Part shown: positions 50,391 through 58,017 of the stretch, one piece after another
Numbering within the stretch: the stretch's first letter is position 1
Layout of the letters: each line of letters starts with the position of its first letter
NCBI RefSeq assembly: GCF_014168815.1
Contig: NZ_AP021972.1
Location: 310,001 to 374,000 of the forward strand
Length of the DNA: 64,000 nt
Direction of reading: 5' to 3'
Source of the DNA: Klebsiella sp. WP3-W18-ESBL-02
Lineage (GTDB): Bacteria; Pseudomonadota; Gammaproteobacteria; Enterobacterales; Enterobacteriaceae
Notes under the pieces: generated by a model
What the model was told of the DNA's origin: nothing
The model's input: the letters and a program-made list of their open reading frames with translations, nothing else
The model's database searches: none
Position numbers and translations under genes: made by a program

Positions 50391-52042
50391 AATCCCTTCG
50401 CTACGGTATTTCGTTAGCCGCACTGTTTGTTCTGTACTATCTGGTTCCGCTTAACTTCCGGCTGCTGTGGCAGCCGGACGAAACCCGCTATGCGGAAATC
50501 AGCCGCGAAATGCTGGCAACCGGCGATTGGGTGGTGCCGCACTTCCTGGGGCTGCGCTATTTTGAAAAGCCTATTGCCGGTTATTGGATTAACAGCATTG
50601 GCCAGTGGCTTTTCGGCCACAATAACTTTGCCGTGCGCTTTGGCGCCGTGTTTTCCATTACCGTCTCGGCGCTGCTGGTTGCCTGGCTGGCGTGGAAAAT
50701 CTGGCAGGACAAAAAGGTGGCCGTGCTCTCGGGCGCGATCTTCCTGACCGCTTTCCTGGTTTACGGCATTGGCACTTACGCGGTGCTCGATCCGATGATC
50801 ACCCTGTGGATGACGCTGGCGATGTGCAGCTTCTGGCTGGCCGCGCAGGCGAAAACCACCGCTGAACGCGCCTGGGGCTACGTGCTGCTGGGTATCGCCT
50901 GCGGCATGGGCGTGATGACCAAAGGTTTTCTGGCGCTGGCGGTGCCGGTGATTGGCGTACTGCCGTGGGTTATTGTGCAAAAGCGCTGGCGGGAAGTGCT
51001 GGTCTGGGGCTGGCTGTCGGTGCTGGTGTGTGTGCTGACGGTGCTGCCGTGGGGGCTGGCGATCGCTGCGCGCGAGGGCGACTTCTGGCGCTACTTCTTC
51101 TGGGTTGAGCATATTCAACGCTTCGCCCAGAGTGACGCGCAGCATAAAGCGCCGTTCTGGTACTACCTGCCGTTCCTGGTGGCTGGCAGCCTGCCGTGGC
51201 TGGCGCTGTTGCCCGGCGCGTTCAAGCGCGGCTGGCAAGAACGAGAAGGCCTGCGAGGGGCATTTTATCTGCTGGGTTGGGTGGTGATGCCGTTCCTGTT
51301 CTTTAGCATCGCCAAAGGTAAGCTGCCGACTTATATCCTGCCGTGCTTCGCGCCGCTGGCGATACTGATGGCGCGCTATGCGGTCGATGCCGCCAAAGTC
51401 GGCTCTCGGGCGCTGCGAATCAACGGGATCATCAACATCGTCTTTGGCGTGGTTGGCCTGGTGGCGGTGGCGGTCGTGTCGCCATGGGGGCCGATGAAAC
51501 ACCCGGTCTGGATGCAGATAGAGCTGTACAAATGCGTGCTGGCGGCGGTGGCGTTCTTCTTCTGGGCGCTGATGGGCTGGCTGTCTATCAAGCACGATGC
51601 ACGTCGCTGGACGCTGGCTGCGCTGTGCCCGCTGGCGCTGGCGCTGCTGGTCGGCATGGCGATACCCGATCGCGTCACCGACAGCAAACAGCCGCAGTTC
51701 CTGGTCGATATCGTCAACGAGTCGCTGGCACCGAGCCGCTACGTGCTGAGCAACAGCGTCGGCGTGGCCGCGGGGCTGGCCTGGGAGCTGAAGCGTAGCG
51801 ACGTGATACTGTACGGTCAGCAGGGTGAGCTGAAGTATGGTCTTTCTTATCCTGACGCGAAGGGCAGCTTTGTCTCGTATGAAGCGTTCCCGCAGTGGCT
51901 GGCGGCACATCGCCAGGAAGGGCCGATCTCACTGGTATTGCTGCTGTCTCGTGACGTACAGTTAGCGGAACTGCCGCTGCCAAAACCGGATGAGGTATAT
52001 GCCATGGGTCGCACCGTCTTTATTCAGTATCGTCCGCAATGA
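50387..52042 (+). CDS. arnT: Lipid A L-Ara4N transferase ArnT
   Basis: A 551-residue GT83 inner-membrane glycosyltransferase (E. coli 550), with about 13 membrane helices and a C-terminal periplasmic domain. The periplasmic PDETRYAEISREML near residues 27-40 and FEKPIAGYW are the conserved catalytic loop. It transfers L-Ara4N from undecaprenyl phosphate to lipid A phosphates, lowering affinity for polymyxin and cationic peptides. Its last four bases overlap arnE. Confidence 0.97.
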   Translation: MKSLRYGISLAALFVLYYLVPLNFRLLWQPDETRYAEISREMLATGDWVVPHFLGLRYFEKPIAGYWINSIGQWLFGHNNFAVRFGAVFSITVSALLVAWLAWKIWQDKKVAVLSGAIFLTAFLVYGIGTYAVLDPMITLWMTLAMCSFWLAAQAKTTAERAWGYVLLGIACGMGVMTKGFLALAVPVIGVLPWVIVQKRWREVLVWGWLSVLVCVLTVLPWGLAIAAREGDFWRYFFWVEHIQRFAQSDAQHKAPFWYYLPFLVAGSLPWLALLPGAFKRGWQEREGLRGAFYLLGWVVMPFLFFSIAKGKLPTYILPCFAPLAILMARYAVDAAKVGSRALRINGIINIVFGVVGLVAVAVVSPWGPMKHPVWMQIELYKCVLAAVAFFFWALMGWLSIKHDARRWTLAALCPLALALLVGMAIPDRVTDSKQPQFLVDIVNESLAPSRYVLSNSVGVAAGLAWELKRSDVILYGQQGELKYGLSYPDAKGSFVSYEAFPQWLAAHRQEGPISLVLLLSRDVQLAELPLPKPDEVYAMGRTVFIQYRPQ

Positions 52043-52377
52043 TCACGTGGGCCTGCCTGCTGCTCGCCAGCCTGCTAAGCTGCGGCGGGCAGCTGTGCCA
52101 GAAACAGGCGACCCGTCCTGCCCCTCAAGGGCAGCGCGGGCGCCATCTGCTGATCTGGCTTGGCCTGGCGCTGGCGATGCTCGGTCTGGGGATGCTGCTG
52201 TGGCTGCTGGTGCTACAGCAAATTCCGGTCAGCGTGGCTTATCCGATGCTCAGCCTTAACTTTGTCTGGGTCACGCTGGCGGCCCGCGCTATCTGGCACG
52301 AGCCGGTGAGCCGCCGTCACTGGGCGGGAGTCACGTTGATTATCGTTGGCATTATGTTACTGGGGAGCAGCGCCTGA
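52039..52377 (+). CDS. arnE: Undecaprenyl-phosphate L-Ara4N flippase subunit ArnE
   Basis: A 112-residue SMR-like membrane protein (E. coli 111) with four hydrophobic helices. It works with ArnF to flip undecaprenyl-phosphate L-Ara4N to the periplasmic face. The PVSVAYPMLSLNFVWVTLAA block near residue 67-86 is family-typical. It overlaps arnT by four bases and arnF by one base (TGATG). Confidence 0.95.
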   Translation: MITWACLLLASLLSCGGQLCQKQATRPAPQGQRGRHLLIWLGLALAMLGLGMLLWLLVLQQIPVSVAYPMLSLNFVWVTLAARAIWHEPVSRRHWAGVTLIIVGIMLLGSSA

Positions 52378-52766
52378 TGGGGCTTATCTGGGCGTTAATG
52401 AGCGTGGCGCTGGTCAGCGCCGCCCAGCTGACGTTACGCGCGGCAATGACAACGCTGCCGTCGGCGGAGCAGCCGCTGCTGCTGTTGGGTCATCTTTTGC
52501 ATTTTGAATCGGGGACGCTGGGGCTCTTCCTGGGGCTGCTGGGTTATGTCGCCTCGATGGCTTGCTGGTACTTCGCCCTCAAGCGCCTGCCGCTGGCAAA
52601 AGCCTATGCGCTGCTCAGCCTTAGCTATATGGTGGTGTGGCTGGCCGCAATTCTGCTGCCGGGCTGGCATGAGCCTTTTTCGTGGCGGGGCCTGCTGGGC
52701 GTTGTCGTGATTATCGCTGGCGTGCTCACTATCTTCTGGCCAAACAAACCCTCTCATACCGCATAA
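52377..52766 (+). CDS. arnF: Undecaprenyl-phosphate L-Ara4N flippase subunit ArnF
   Basis: A 129-residue SMR-like membrane protein (E. coli 128), partner of ArnE. LPLAKAYALLSLSYMVVWLA near residues 71-90 parallels the ArnE motif. It is the last gene of arnBCADTEF; a REP pair follows within a base and no further gene of the pathway (ugd) is in the window. Confidence 0.95.
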   Translation: MGLIWALMSVALVSAAQLTLRAAMTTLPSAEQPLLLLGHLLHFESGTLGLFLGLLGYVASMACWYFALKRLPLAKAYALLSLSYMVVWLAAILLPGWHEPFSWRGLLGVVVIIAGVLTIFWPNKPSHTA

Positions 52767-52836
52767 GCCGGATAAGGCGAAGTCGCCATCCGGCAATTTG
52801 CGCCATTCTGCCTGATGGCGCTGCGCCTATCAGGCC
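52767..52836. repeat. REP pair after arnF
   Basis: Two REP-type palindromes in opposite orientation, 52767-52794 (GCCGGATAAGGCGAAGTCGC) and 52810-52836 (GCCTGATGGCGCTGCGCCTA), directly behind the arnF stop. Confidence 0.88.
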
Positions 52837-52912
52837 GTGCATCCTATAAGCCTCGCCCCGGCGACAAAATATGCAATAATGCCATTTTTGTTGCGTCTAT
52901 AAGGGATTAGCC

Positions 52913-54103
52913 ATGCCTGTGGCCGACGCGGAGGAGCAGCTAAGCGGTCTGCGCCTCAATCTGCGTATTGTCTCCGTCGTTATATTCAACTTTGCCAGCT
53001 ATCTCACCATCGGCCTGCCGTTGGCGGTGCTGCCAGGCTATGTCCATGATGTTATGGGGTTTAGCGCCTTCTGGGCCGGGTTGGTCATTAGCCTGCAATA
53101 TTTTGCTACGCTGCTCAGCCGCCCCCATGCCGGGCGCTATGCTGACCAGTTGGGGCCGAAAAAAATCGTCGTTTTTGGTTTATGCGGCTGCTTTCTCAGT
53201 GGACTGAGCTACCTGCTGGCGGCATTCGGCGGCGGCTGGCCGCTGCTCAGCCTTGTCCTGCTATGCGTGGGGCGCGTCATTTTGGGGATTGGCCAGAGCT
53301 TTGCCGGCACCGGATCCACGCTGTGGGGCGTTGGCGTGGTGGGTTCGCCGCACATCGGGCGAGTGATTTCGTGGAACGGCATTGTTACCTACGGTGCAAT
53401 GGCGATGGGCGCGCCGCTCGGCGTGCTGTGCTACCGCTACATCGGCCTGCATGGGCTGGCGCTGGCGATTATGGCGGTCGCCGCCGTGGCAATTCTGGCG
53501 GCGCTGCCCCGTGATGAAGTTAAGGCGAAAAAGGGCAAAGCTATGTCCTTCCGCGCGGTGTTGGGTCGCGTCTGGCCCTACGGCATGGCGCTGGCGCTGG
53601 CCTCTGCAGGATTTGGCGTGATCGCGACCTTTATCACGCTGTTCTACGATGCTAAAGGCTGGGACGGCGCTGCCTTTGCGCTTACTTTGTTCAGCTGCGC
53701 CTTCGTGGGCACGCGGCTGTTGTTCCCTAACGGCATCAACCGGCTTGGTGGCCTGAACGTGGCGATGATCTGCTTTGCCGTGGAGGTTGCTGGCCTACTG
53801 CTGGTTGGTGTTGCGGCGACGCCGCTGATGGCCAAGCTGGGCACTTTCCTTGCCGGGGCGGGCTTCTCGTTGGTGTTTCCCGCGCTGGGCGTGGTGGCGG
53901 TCAAGGCGGTGCCGCAGCAGAATCAGGGGTCGGCGTTGGCGACGTATACCGTGTTTATGGATTTATCATTGGGCATTACCGGGCCGCTGGCCGGGCTGAT
54001 GATGGCGTGGATGGGGGTATCGACAATCTATCTGGCTGCCGCAGGGCTGGTGGCGGTGGCGCTGCTGCTTGGATGGCGGCTAAAAAAACGGCCTCTGGCG
54101 TAG
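52913..54103 (+). CDS. yhhS: MFS transporter YhhS
   Basis: A 396-residue 12-helix major facilitator matching E. coli YhhS (405), described there as an arabinose-efflux-type transporter. The loop 2-3 motif is GRYADQLGPKKIVVFG near residue 70-85. There is a central cytoplasmic loop near 205. The in vivo substrate is unknown. The last codons also form part of the dcrB terminator (54089-54118). It is convergent with dcrB. Confidence 0.9.
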   Translation: MPVADAEEQLSGLRLNLRIVSVVIFNFASYLTIGLPLAVLPGYVHDVMGFSAFWAGLVISLQYFATLLSRPHAGRYADQLGPKKIVVFGLCGCFLSGLSYLLAAFGGGWPLLSLVLLCVGRVILGIGQSFAGTGSTLWGVGVVGSPHIGRVISWNGIVTYGAMAMGAPLGVLCYRYIGLHGLALAIMAVAAVAILAALPRDEVKAKKGKAMSFRAVLGRVWPYGMALALASAGFGVIATFITLFYDAKGWDGAAFALTLFSCAFVGTRLLFPNGINRLGGLNVAMICFAVEVAGLLLVGVAATPLMAKLGTFLAGAGFSLVFPALGVVAVKAVPQQNQGSALATYTVFMDLSLGITGPLAGLMMAWMGVSTIYLAAAGLVAVALLLGWRLKKRPLA

Positions 54104-54118
54104 GTTCGCAAGAGGCCG
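54082..54118 (-). terminator. Terminator of dcrB, overlapping the 3' end of yhhS
   Basis: CGGCCTCT (54089-54096) pairs with AGAGGCCG (54111-54118), loop of 14. Read on the minus strand it is followed by seven T (54088-54082), so it terminates dcrB. It lies partly inside yhhS coding sequence, and the stem can form on the yhhS transcript too. Confidence 0.8.
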
Positions 54119-54136
54119 CATTGGCATCAGACTGGC

Positions 54137-54694
54137 TTAGTTGATAACCAGCGTATTGATGATTTTCTCAGCATCGGCCTGCGCCTGCTGCTGGTTGTCC
54201 GCCGGCAGCGTAACCTGCAGGGTCAGCAGTTTGTTGTCAATTTTGCCCAGAACAATGGAAGAATAGGCGGTTTGCCCTTTGGCAGAGATGATGCTGTCCA
54301 ACTGCTGTAGGGTATGACCTTTCAGCTCGATGGATTTGTTGGTCACCACCTGCAGCTGCGGGTCGCGGCTGCGCTGCTGTTCTTCCAGGCGGTTTGCCAG
54401 GACCGACAGCTCTTCATTGGCGCTATCACCGATGATAACGATGACCGCTTTTTGGCCGGTGGCGTCAGAGTAAACGTGCATGTTGTTGCTCTGGGTACCC
54501 AGCTTACCGCTTTGGTCGGTCATCCCGGCTGGCAGCGTGAAGCTCAGCTTGCCGTCGAGCAGGTTAATCGACTGGCCCGCGGCATCGCTTGCCGCAGCTG
54601 AACCCTGGGCTGGGGCGTTGGTATCGCTGTTGTCGCAGGCAGCAAGCCCCATCACCAGCAGGCCAATACCAGCATATTTCACCAATTTGCGCAT
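54137..54694 (-). CDS. dcrB: DcrB lipoprotein
   Basis: A 185-residue protein matching E. coli DcrB (185), known to be needed for infection by phages C1 and C6 and linked to envelope integrity. The signal peptide ends in lipobox LAAC with Cys20 as the lipidated residue. Asp21 at +2 is the signal for retention in the inner membrane, so a periplasm-facing inner-membrane lipoprotein is inferred. The mature part starts with low-complexity serine and alanine, then an alpha/beta domain. It lies 73 bases downstream of yhhQ in the same direction, possibly co-transcribed. Confidence 0.93.
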   Translation of the reverse strand: MRKLVKYAGIGLLVMGLAACDNSDTNAPAQGSAAASDAAGQSINLLDGKLSFTLPAGMTDQSGKLGTQSNNMHVYSDATGQKAVIVIIGDSANEELSVLANRLEEQQRSRDPQLQVVTNKSIELKGHTLQQLDSIISAKGQTAYSSIVLGKIDNKLLTLQVTLPADNQQQAQADAEKIINTLVIN

Positions 54695-54767
54695 TGACTT
54701 CTTCCTTTCGATAAATAGCCATGAACGGCTCTTGCGCCTATCTTAACACAACCCGTCAGATGAACCC

Positions 54768-55433
54768 TTAACCTGGCTGCATTGCCGACAAATCAGATTT
54801 ATCTGCCAGCTTTTTCAATAGCATATTCAGCAGTACGCCATACATCGGCAGGAAGAAAACAATGCTGATAAGTACTTTAAAGCTGTAGTCGACGAGGGCG
54901 ATTTCAACCCAGTGATCGGCCATGAACGGGTCGGTACTGCGCCAGAACGCGATGAAGAAGAAGGCCAGCGTGTCGCTGATGTTGCCGAACAGCGTCGAGG
55001 CCGTCGGCGCAAGCCACCATCGGCGGTTCTGGCGCAGGCGATTAAACACGTGAACGTCGAGGATCTGCCCCAGCGCGTAGGCCATAAAGCTCGCGGCGGC
55101 AATACGAGCGACGAACAGGTTGAAGTGCGCCAGTGCGCCAAAGCCCTGCCATTCGCCCATGTAGAACAGCGATGAAATGACGTATGAGATCATCAACGCC
55201 GGGATCATCACCGCAAACACGATGCGTCGCGCGAGTGGCGCGCCAAAAATGCGCACGGTCAGATCGGTGGCGAGGAAGATAAACGGGAAGCTAAATGCGC
55301 CCCAGGTGGTGTGGAAGCCGAAAATGCTGACCGGCAGCTGCACCAGATAGTTACTGGAGGTGATCACCACCAGATGAAATAGCGATAGCCAGACCAGCGC
55401 GTGACGGCGCTGTGTCGCGGTAAAGAGAGTCAT
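54768..55433 (-). CDS. yhhQ: Queuosine precursor transporter YhhQ
   Basis: A 221-residue membrane protein of the VUT/ECF-like YhhQ family, same length as E. coli YhhQ, which imports preQ0 and preQ1 for queuosine synthesis. Six hydrophobic segments are seen, with the family SFPFIFLATDLTVRIFGAPLAR near 48-69. The start at 55433 (MTLFTATQRRHALVWLSLFH) is preferred because its AGG ribosome-binding site sits at the end of a preQ1-I riboswitch (55439-55471). Divergent from tusA. Confidence 0.94.
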   Translation of the reverse strand: MTLFTATQRRHALVWLSLFHLVVITSSNYLVQLPVSIFGFHTTWGAFSFPFIFLATDLTVRIFGAPLARRIVFAVMIPALMISYVISSLFYMGEWQGFGALAHFNLFVARIAAASFMAYALGQILDVHVFNRLRQNRRWWLAPTASTLFGNISDTLAFFFIAFWRSTDPFMADHWVEIALVDYSFKVLISIVFFLPMYGVLLNMLLKKLADKSDLSAMQPG

Positions 55434-55436
55434 ATT

Positions 55437-55472
55437 GTACCTTTTTAGCGGTGGGGTGAGGGAACCCAATAA
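55437..55472 (-). promoter_or_regulatory. preQ1-I riboswitch in the yhhQ leader
   Basis: On the yhhQ strand the leader reads TTGGGTTCCCTCACCCCACC then GCTAAAAAGG. It contains the conserved preQ1-I pieces GGTTC, CACCC and an A-rich tail CTAA-N2-AGG. P1 is GGG with CCC, and the loop CCT can pair with the AGG that is the ribosome-binding site, giving the H-type pseudoknot. This predicts translational shut-off by preQ1, fitting a preQ1 transporter. The call is by motif and context, not a covariance search. Confidence 0.8.
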
Positions 55473-55614
55473 TCTGCAAACCTATTGCAGGGCCGGAATG
55501 ATACTGCTTTCGTGCGTCATTGCAATGGTTGTTTTTCGCGCAATCGTTAACCTGGTTGCTTCATCACGCGGTCAGCGTAAACTAAGCGCGTTTTTTGATG
55601 ATGACGAGAAGATA

Positions 55615-55860
55615 ATGACCGATTTGTTCTCCAGCCCCGACCACACCCTGGACGCGCAAGGGCTGCGCTGTCCCGAGCCGGTAATGATGGTGCGTAAAAC
55701 CGTGCGCACGATGCCGGTGGGCGAAACGCTGCTGATTATCGCTGACGATCCCGCCACGACGCGCGATATTCCGGGCTTTTGTCGCTTTATGGAACATGAG
55801 CTGATTGCCCAGCAGATCGACGCGCTGCCGTACCGTTATCTGTTACGCAAAAGCCACTAA
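55615..55860 (+). CDS. tusA: Sulfur carrier protein TusA
   Basis: An 81-residue protein, same length as E. coli TusA (SirA), starting MTDLFSSPDHTLDAQGLRCP. The active cysteine in GLRCPEPVMM (Cys19) accepts sulfur from IscS and passes it to TusBCD for s2U34 tRNA thiolation and to other pathways. The ATG at 55615 gives that start; the frame is open to 55435 without meaning. It is divergent from yhhQ and followed by a hairpin at 55872-55900. Confidence 0.96.
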   Translation: MTDLFSSPDHTLDAQGLRCPEPVMMVRKTVRTMPVGETLLIIADDPATTRDIPGFCRFMEHELIAQQIDALPYRYLLRKSH

Positions 55861-55871
55861 TTACCGCCGTC

Positions 55872-55900
55872 TCGACAGCTTAACAAGCTTGAGCTGTCTC
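55872..55900 (+). terminator. Terminator hairpin after tusA
   Basis: GACAGCT (55874-55880) with AGCTGTC (55892-55898), 11-base loop, followed by TCTCACTTTT. Lies 13 bases past the tusA stop. Confidence 0.7.
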
Positions 55901-55994
55901 TCACTTTTCATGTTTACCCTGTAAAGCTGCTAGTAAACTTATTGATGTGAATCGCATAATTTTGCCTCATTCCCCTTTGGGCACATCAATAAAA

Positions 55995-57890
55995 ATGAAA
56001 AAATCACTTCTTGCGCTCTTACTCTGCTTGGGTACTTCTGCGGCGATGGCTGAACCCGTCAATATCACGATTCTCGGGACTTCCGATCTCCACGGCACCT
56101 TCGTCCCGTGGGATTATTCGACGGATACGGAAAACCTGGCCGGAAGCCTGAGTCAGATTGCCACCCAGGTTCGCCAGGTGCGTAGCCAGCAGCCAAACGT
56201 CATCCTGGTCGACGCGGGCGATACCATACAGGGCAATTTTGTTGAAACCTTTAAGAACGACAAAACCAGCCCGATGATCCTCGGCTTTAACGCCATGGAC
56301 TATGACGTGTGGGTGATGGGCAACCACGAATTCGATTTTGGCCTGAAATCGCTGTCGACTTCGCTCAACCAGTTTAAGGGCACGGCGCTGGCCGGGAATA
56401 TCCTGTGGGACAGCGGCAAGCCTTACCTTCCTGCTTATAAGATTATTGAACGCCAGGGCGTAAAAATTGGCGTGATCGGCATGGATACGCCGATGACCGC
56501 CGAATTTGCCAAAGGCACTGACCGGGTAAAAGGGTTGAACTTTACCGATCCGGTTGATGCGGTAAAACAGGCCATCCAGAAGATTCAGGGCCAGGTAGAC
56601 GCTATTGTGCTGGTGGCACACATGGGGATTGATAACGAGAACCAGCGGCCGGGCACCGGGGTGGGCGATATTGCGCGCGCTAACCCTGAACTGGCGGCTA
56701 TCGTCGCCGGACACATGCACGTGAAGGTCGACAAAGAAGTGATTAACGGCGTGATTATCACCGAACCGGATAAATACGGCCGCGCGCTGTCGCGAATCGA
56801 TCTGCAGTTTGAGCTGCGCGACGGCAAATATGTGCTGATCAACAAAGACAGTTACACCTATAGCATTAAAGGGATGGCATCGGATAAAGCGCTGGAAACG
56901 GTATATCAGCCTTATCATAAAATTCTGCGCGCCAACGCTAATCGACCCATTGCCGAACTGAGCGGCCAGGACCTGGTCCCGCCGGATGCGGTGAAGGGGA
57001 TTCCACAGGTACATATTCAGGATACCGGTATCAGCAAGCTGTATCAGGATGCCAGCCGCCACTTCGCGCCAAAAGCGCAGGTTATCGCACTGCAGATCGA
57101 TAATGACCAGCCTAAGCTCAACGTTGGAACCATTAAGGCGAAAGATATTGCCTTTAACTATCAGTATGCGGGCGGCGAAATCACCGTGTATCAGTTGACC
57201 GGCAAAGAGCTGAAAAAGTACATGGAGTGGTCGGCGGGCTACTTTAACCAAGTGCATGACGGCGACGTCACTTACAGTTTTAATCCGCAGCGACGGGCCT
57301 CTAAATATTCCACCAACGATTTCTTTGATGGCGTCACCTACACTATCGATCTGCGCCAGCCCGCCGGGCAGCGCATTCGCGATCTGAAAATGGCCGATGG
57401 CACGCCGGTAACGGACAGCACGCCGATTCGTCTTGGTATGAACAGCTATCGCATGGGCCACCTGACGCAAAAGGGCGGCGCGCTGGAAGGGATGCAGTTC
57501 CCGGTATTGTCGGACAGCAAAGCTGAGTATGGCGAAGAGGCGGGGACTATCCGCAATTTAACGATTCGCTATCTGAGCGAAGTGAAGCACGGTAAATATC
57601 AGGGACAAACGGTGCAGCGCTGGAAGCTGGCAGGGCTAGAAGGCTACGATCGTGAACGTAAAATTGTCGAAAATCTGCTGAATGAAGGCAAAATCAGCGT
57701 GCCGACCAGCGATGATGGCCGCTATAGCAACGTCGCGTCGCTGAATGTGAAAACGCTGCTGTTTAGCGACCCGCAGGCGAAGAAGCAAAAACAGGCAGCG
57801 TTACAGGCTGAGCTCGCAGCTGCTACCTCGCCGTCGGCGAAAAAGCGGGTGAGCGATCGGCTGGTGATGCTTGAGGCGATCAACGAATAA
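55995..57890 (+). CDS. Periplasmic bifunctional metallophosphatase / 5'-nucleotidase
   Basis: A 631-residue secreted protein of the UshA/CpdB (YfkN) type. Signal peptide residues 1-19 (ending AMA), then the metallophosphatase metal motifs TSDLHGTF near 29, DAGDTIQGN near 76, GNHEFDFG near 108 and AGHMHV near 236, and the C-terminal 5'-nucleotidase domain with the substrate-binding region GGEITVYQLTGKELKKYMEW near 395. It should remove phosphate from nucleotides or cyclic nucleotides in the periplasm. K-12 lacks such a gene between tusA and zntA, so this is an insertion or lineage-specific gene. No good ribosome-binding site is visible; the start is placed at the signal peptide. Confidence 0.85.
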   Translation: MKKSLLALLLCLGTSAAMAEPVNITILGTSDLHGTFVPWDYSTDTENLAGSLSQIATQVRQVRSQQPNVILVDAGDTIQGNFVETFKNDKTSPMILGFNAMDYDVWVMGNHEFDFGLKSLSTSLNQFKGTALAGNILWDSGKPYLPAYKIIERQGVKIGVIGMDTPMTAEFAKGTDRVKGLNFTDPVDAVKQAIQKIQGQVDAIVLVAHMGIDNENQRPGTGVGDIARANPELAAIVAGHMHVKVDKEVINGVIITEPDKYGRALSRIDLQFELRDGKYVLINKDSYTYSIKGMASDKALETVYQPYHKILRANANRPIAELSGQDLVPPDAVKGIPQVHIQDTGISKLYQDASRHFAPKAQVIALQIDNDQPKLNVGTIKAKDIAFNYQYAGGEITVYQLTGKELKKYMEWSAGYFNQVHDGDVTYSFNPQRRASKYSTNDFFDGVTYTIDLRQPAGQRIRDLKMADGTPVTDSTPIRLGMNSYRMGHLTQKGGALEGMQFPVLSDSKAEYGEEAGTIRNLTIRYLSEVKHGKYQGQTVQRWKLAGLEGYDRERKIVENLLNEGKISVPTSDDGRYSNVASLNVKTLLFSDPQAKKQKQAALQAELAAATSPSAKKRVSDRLVMLEAINE

Positions 57891-57925
57891 GCGTGCAGTG
57901 CACCATCCGCGCTCTGTGCCGAACT

Positions 57926-58002
57926 GCCTGATGGCGCTATGCTTATCAGGCCTACAGGGTAGGTAACCCGTAGGCCGGGTAAGGCGTAGCCGCCACCCGG
58001 CA
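57926..58002. repeat. REP pair between the nucleotidase gene and zntA
   Basis: Opposed REP palindromes at 57926-57955 (GCCTGATGGCGCTATGCTTA) and 57970-58002 (GTAGGCCGGGTAAGGCGTAG), located between convergent stops. Confidence 0.9.
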
Positions 58003-58017
58003 GACAGGACTGCGCGG

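Noticed and set aside
50414..51910. 498-residue open frame antisense to arnT
   Set aside because: It mirrors the GC-rich third positions of arnT, has no ribosome-binding site and is rich in Gln, His and Arg without a domain pattern.
56019..57470. 483-residue open frame antisense to the nucleotidase
   Set aside because: Complement of a well-supported gene with clear metal motifs; the antisense product has no recognisable family.
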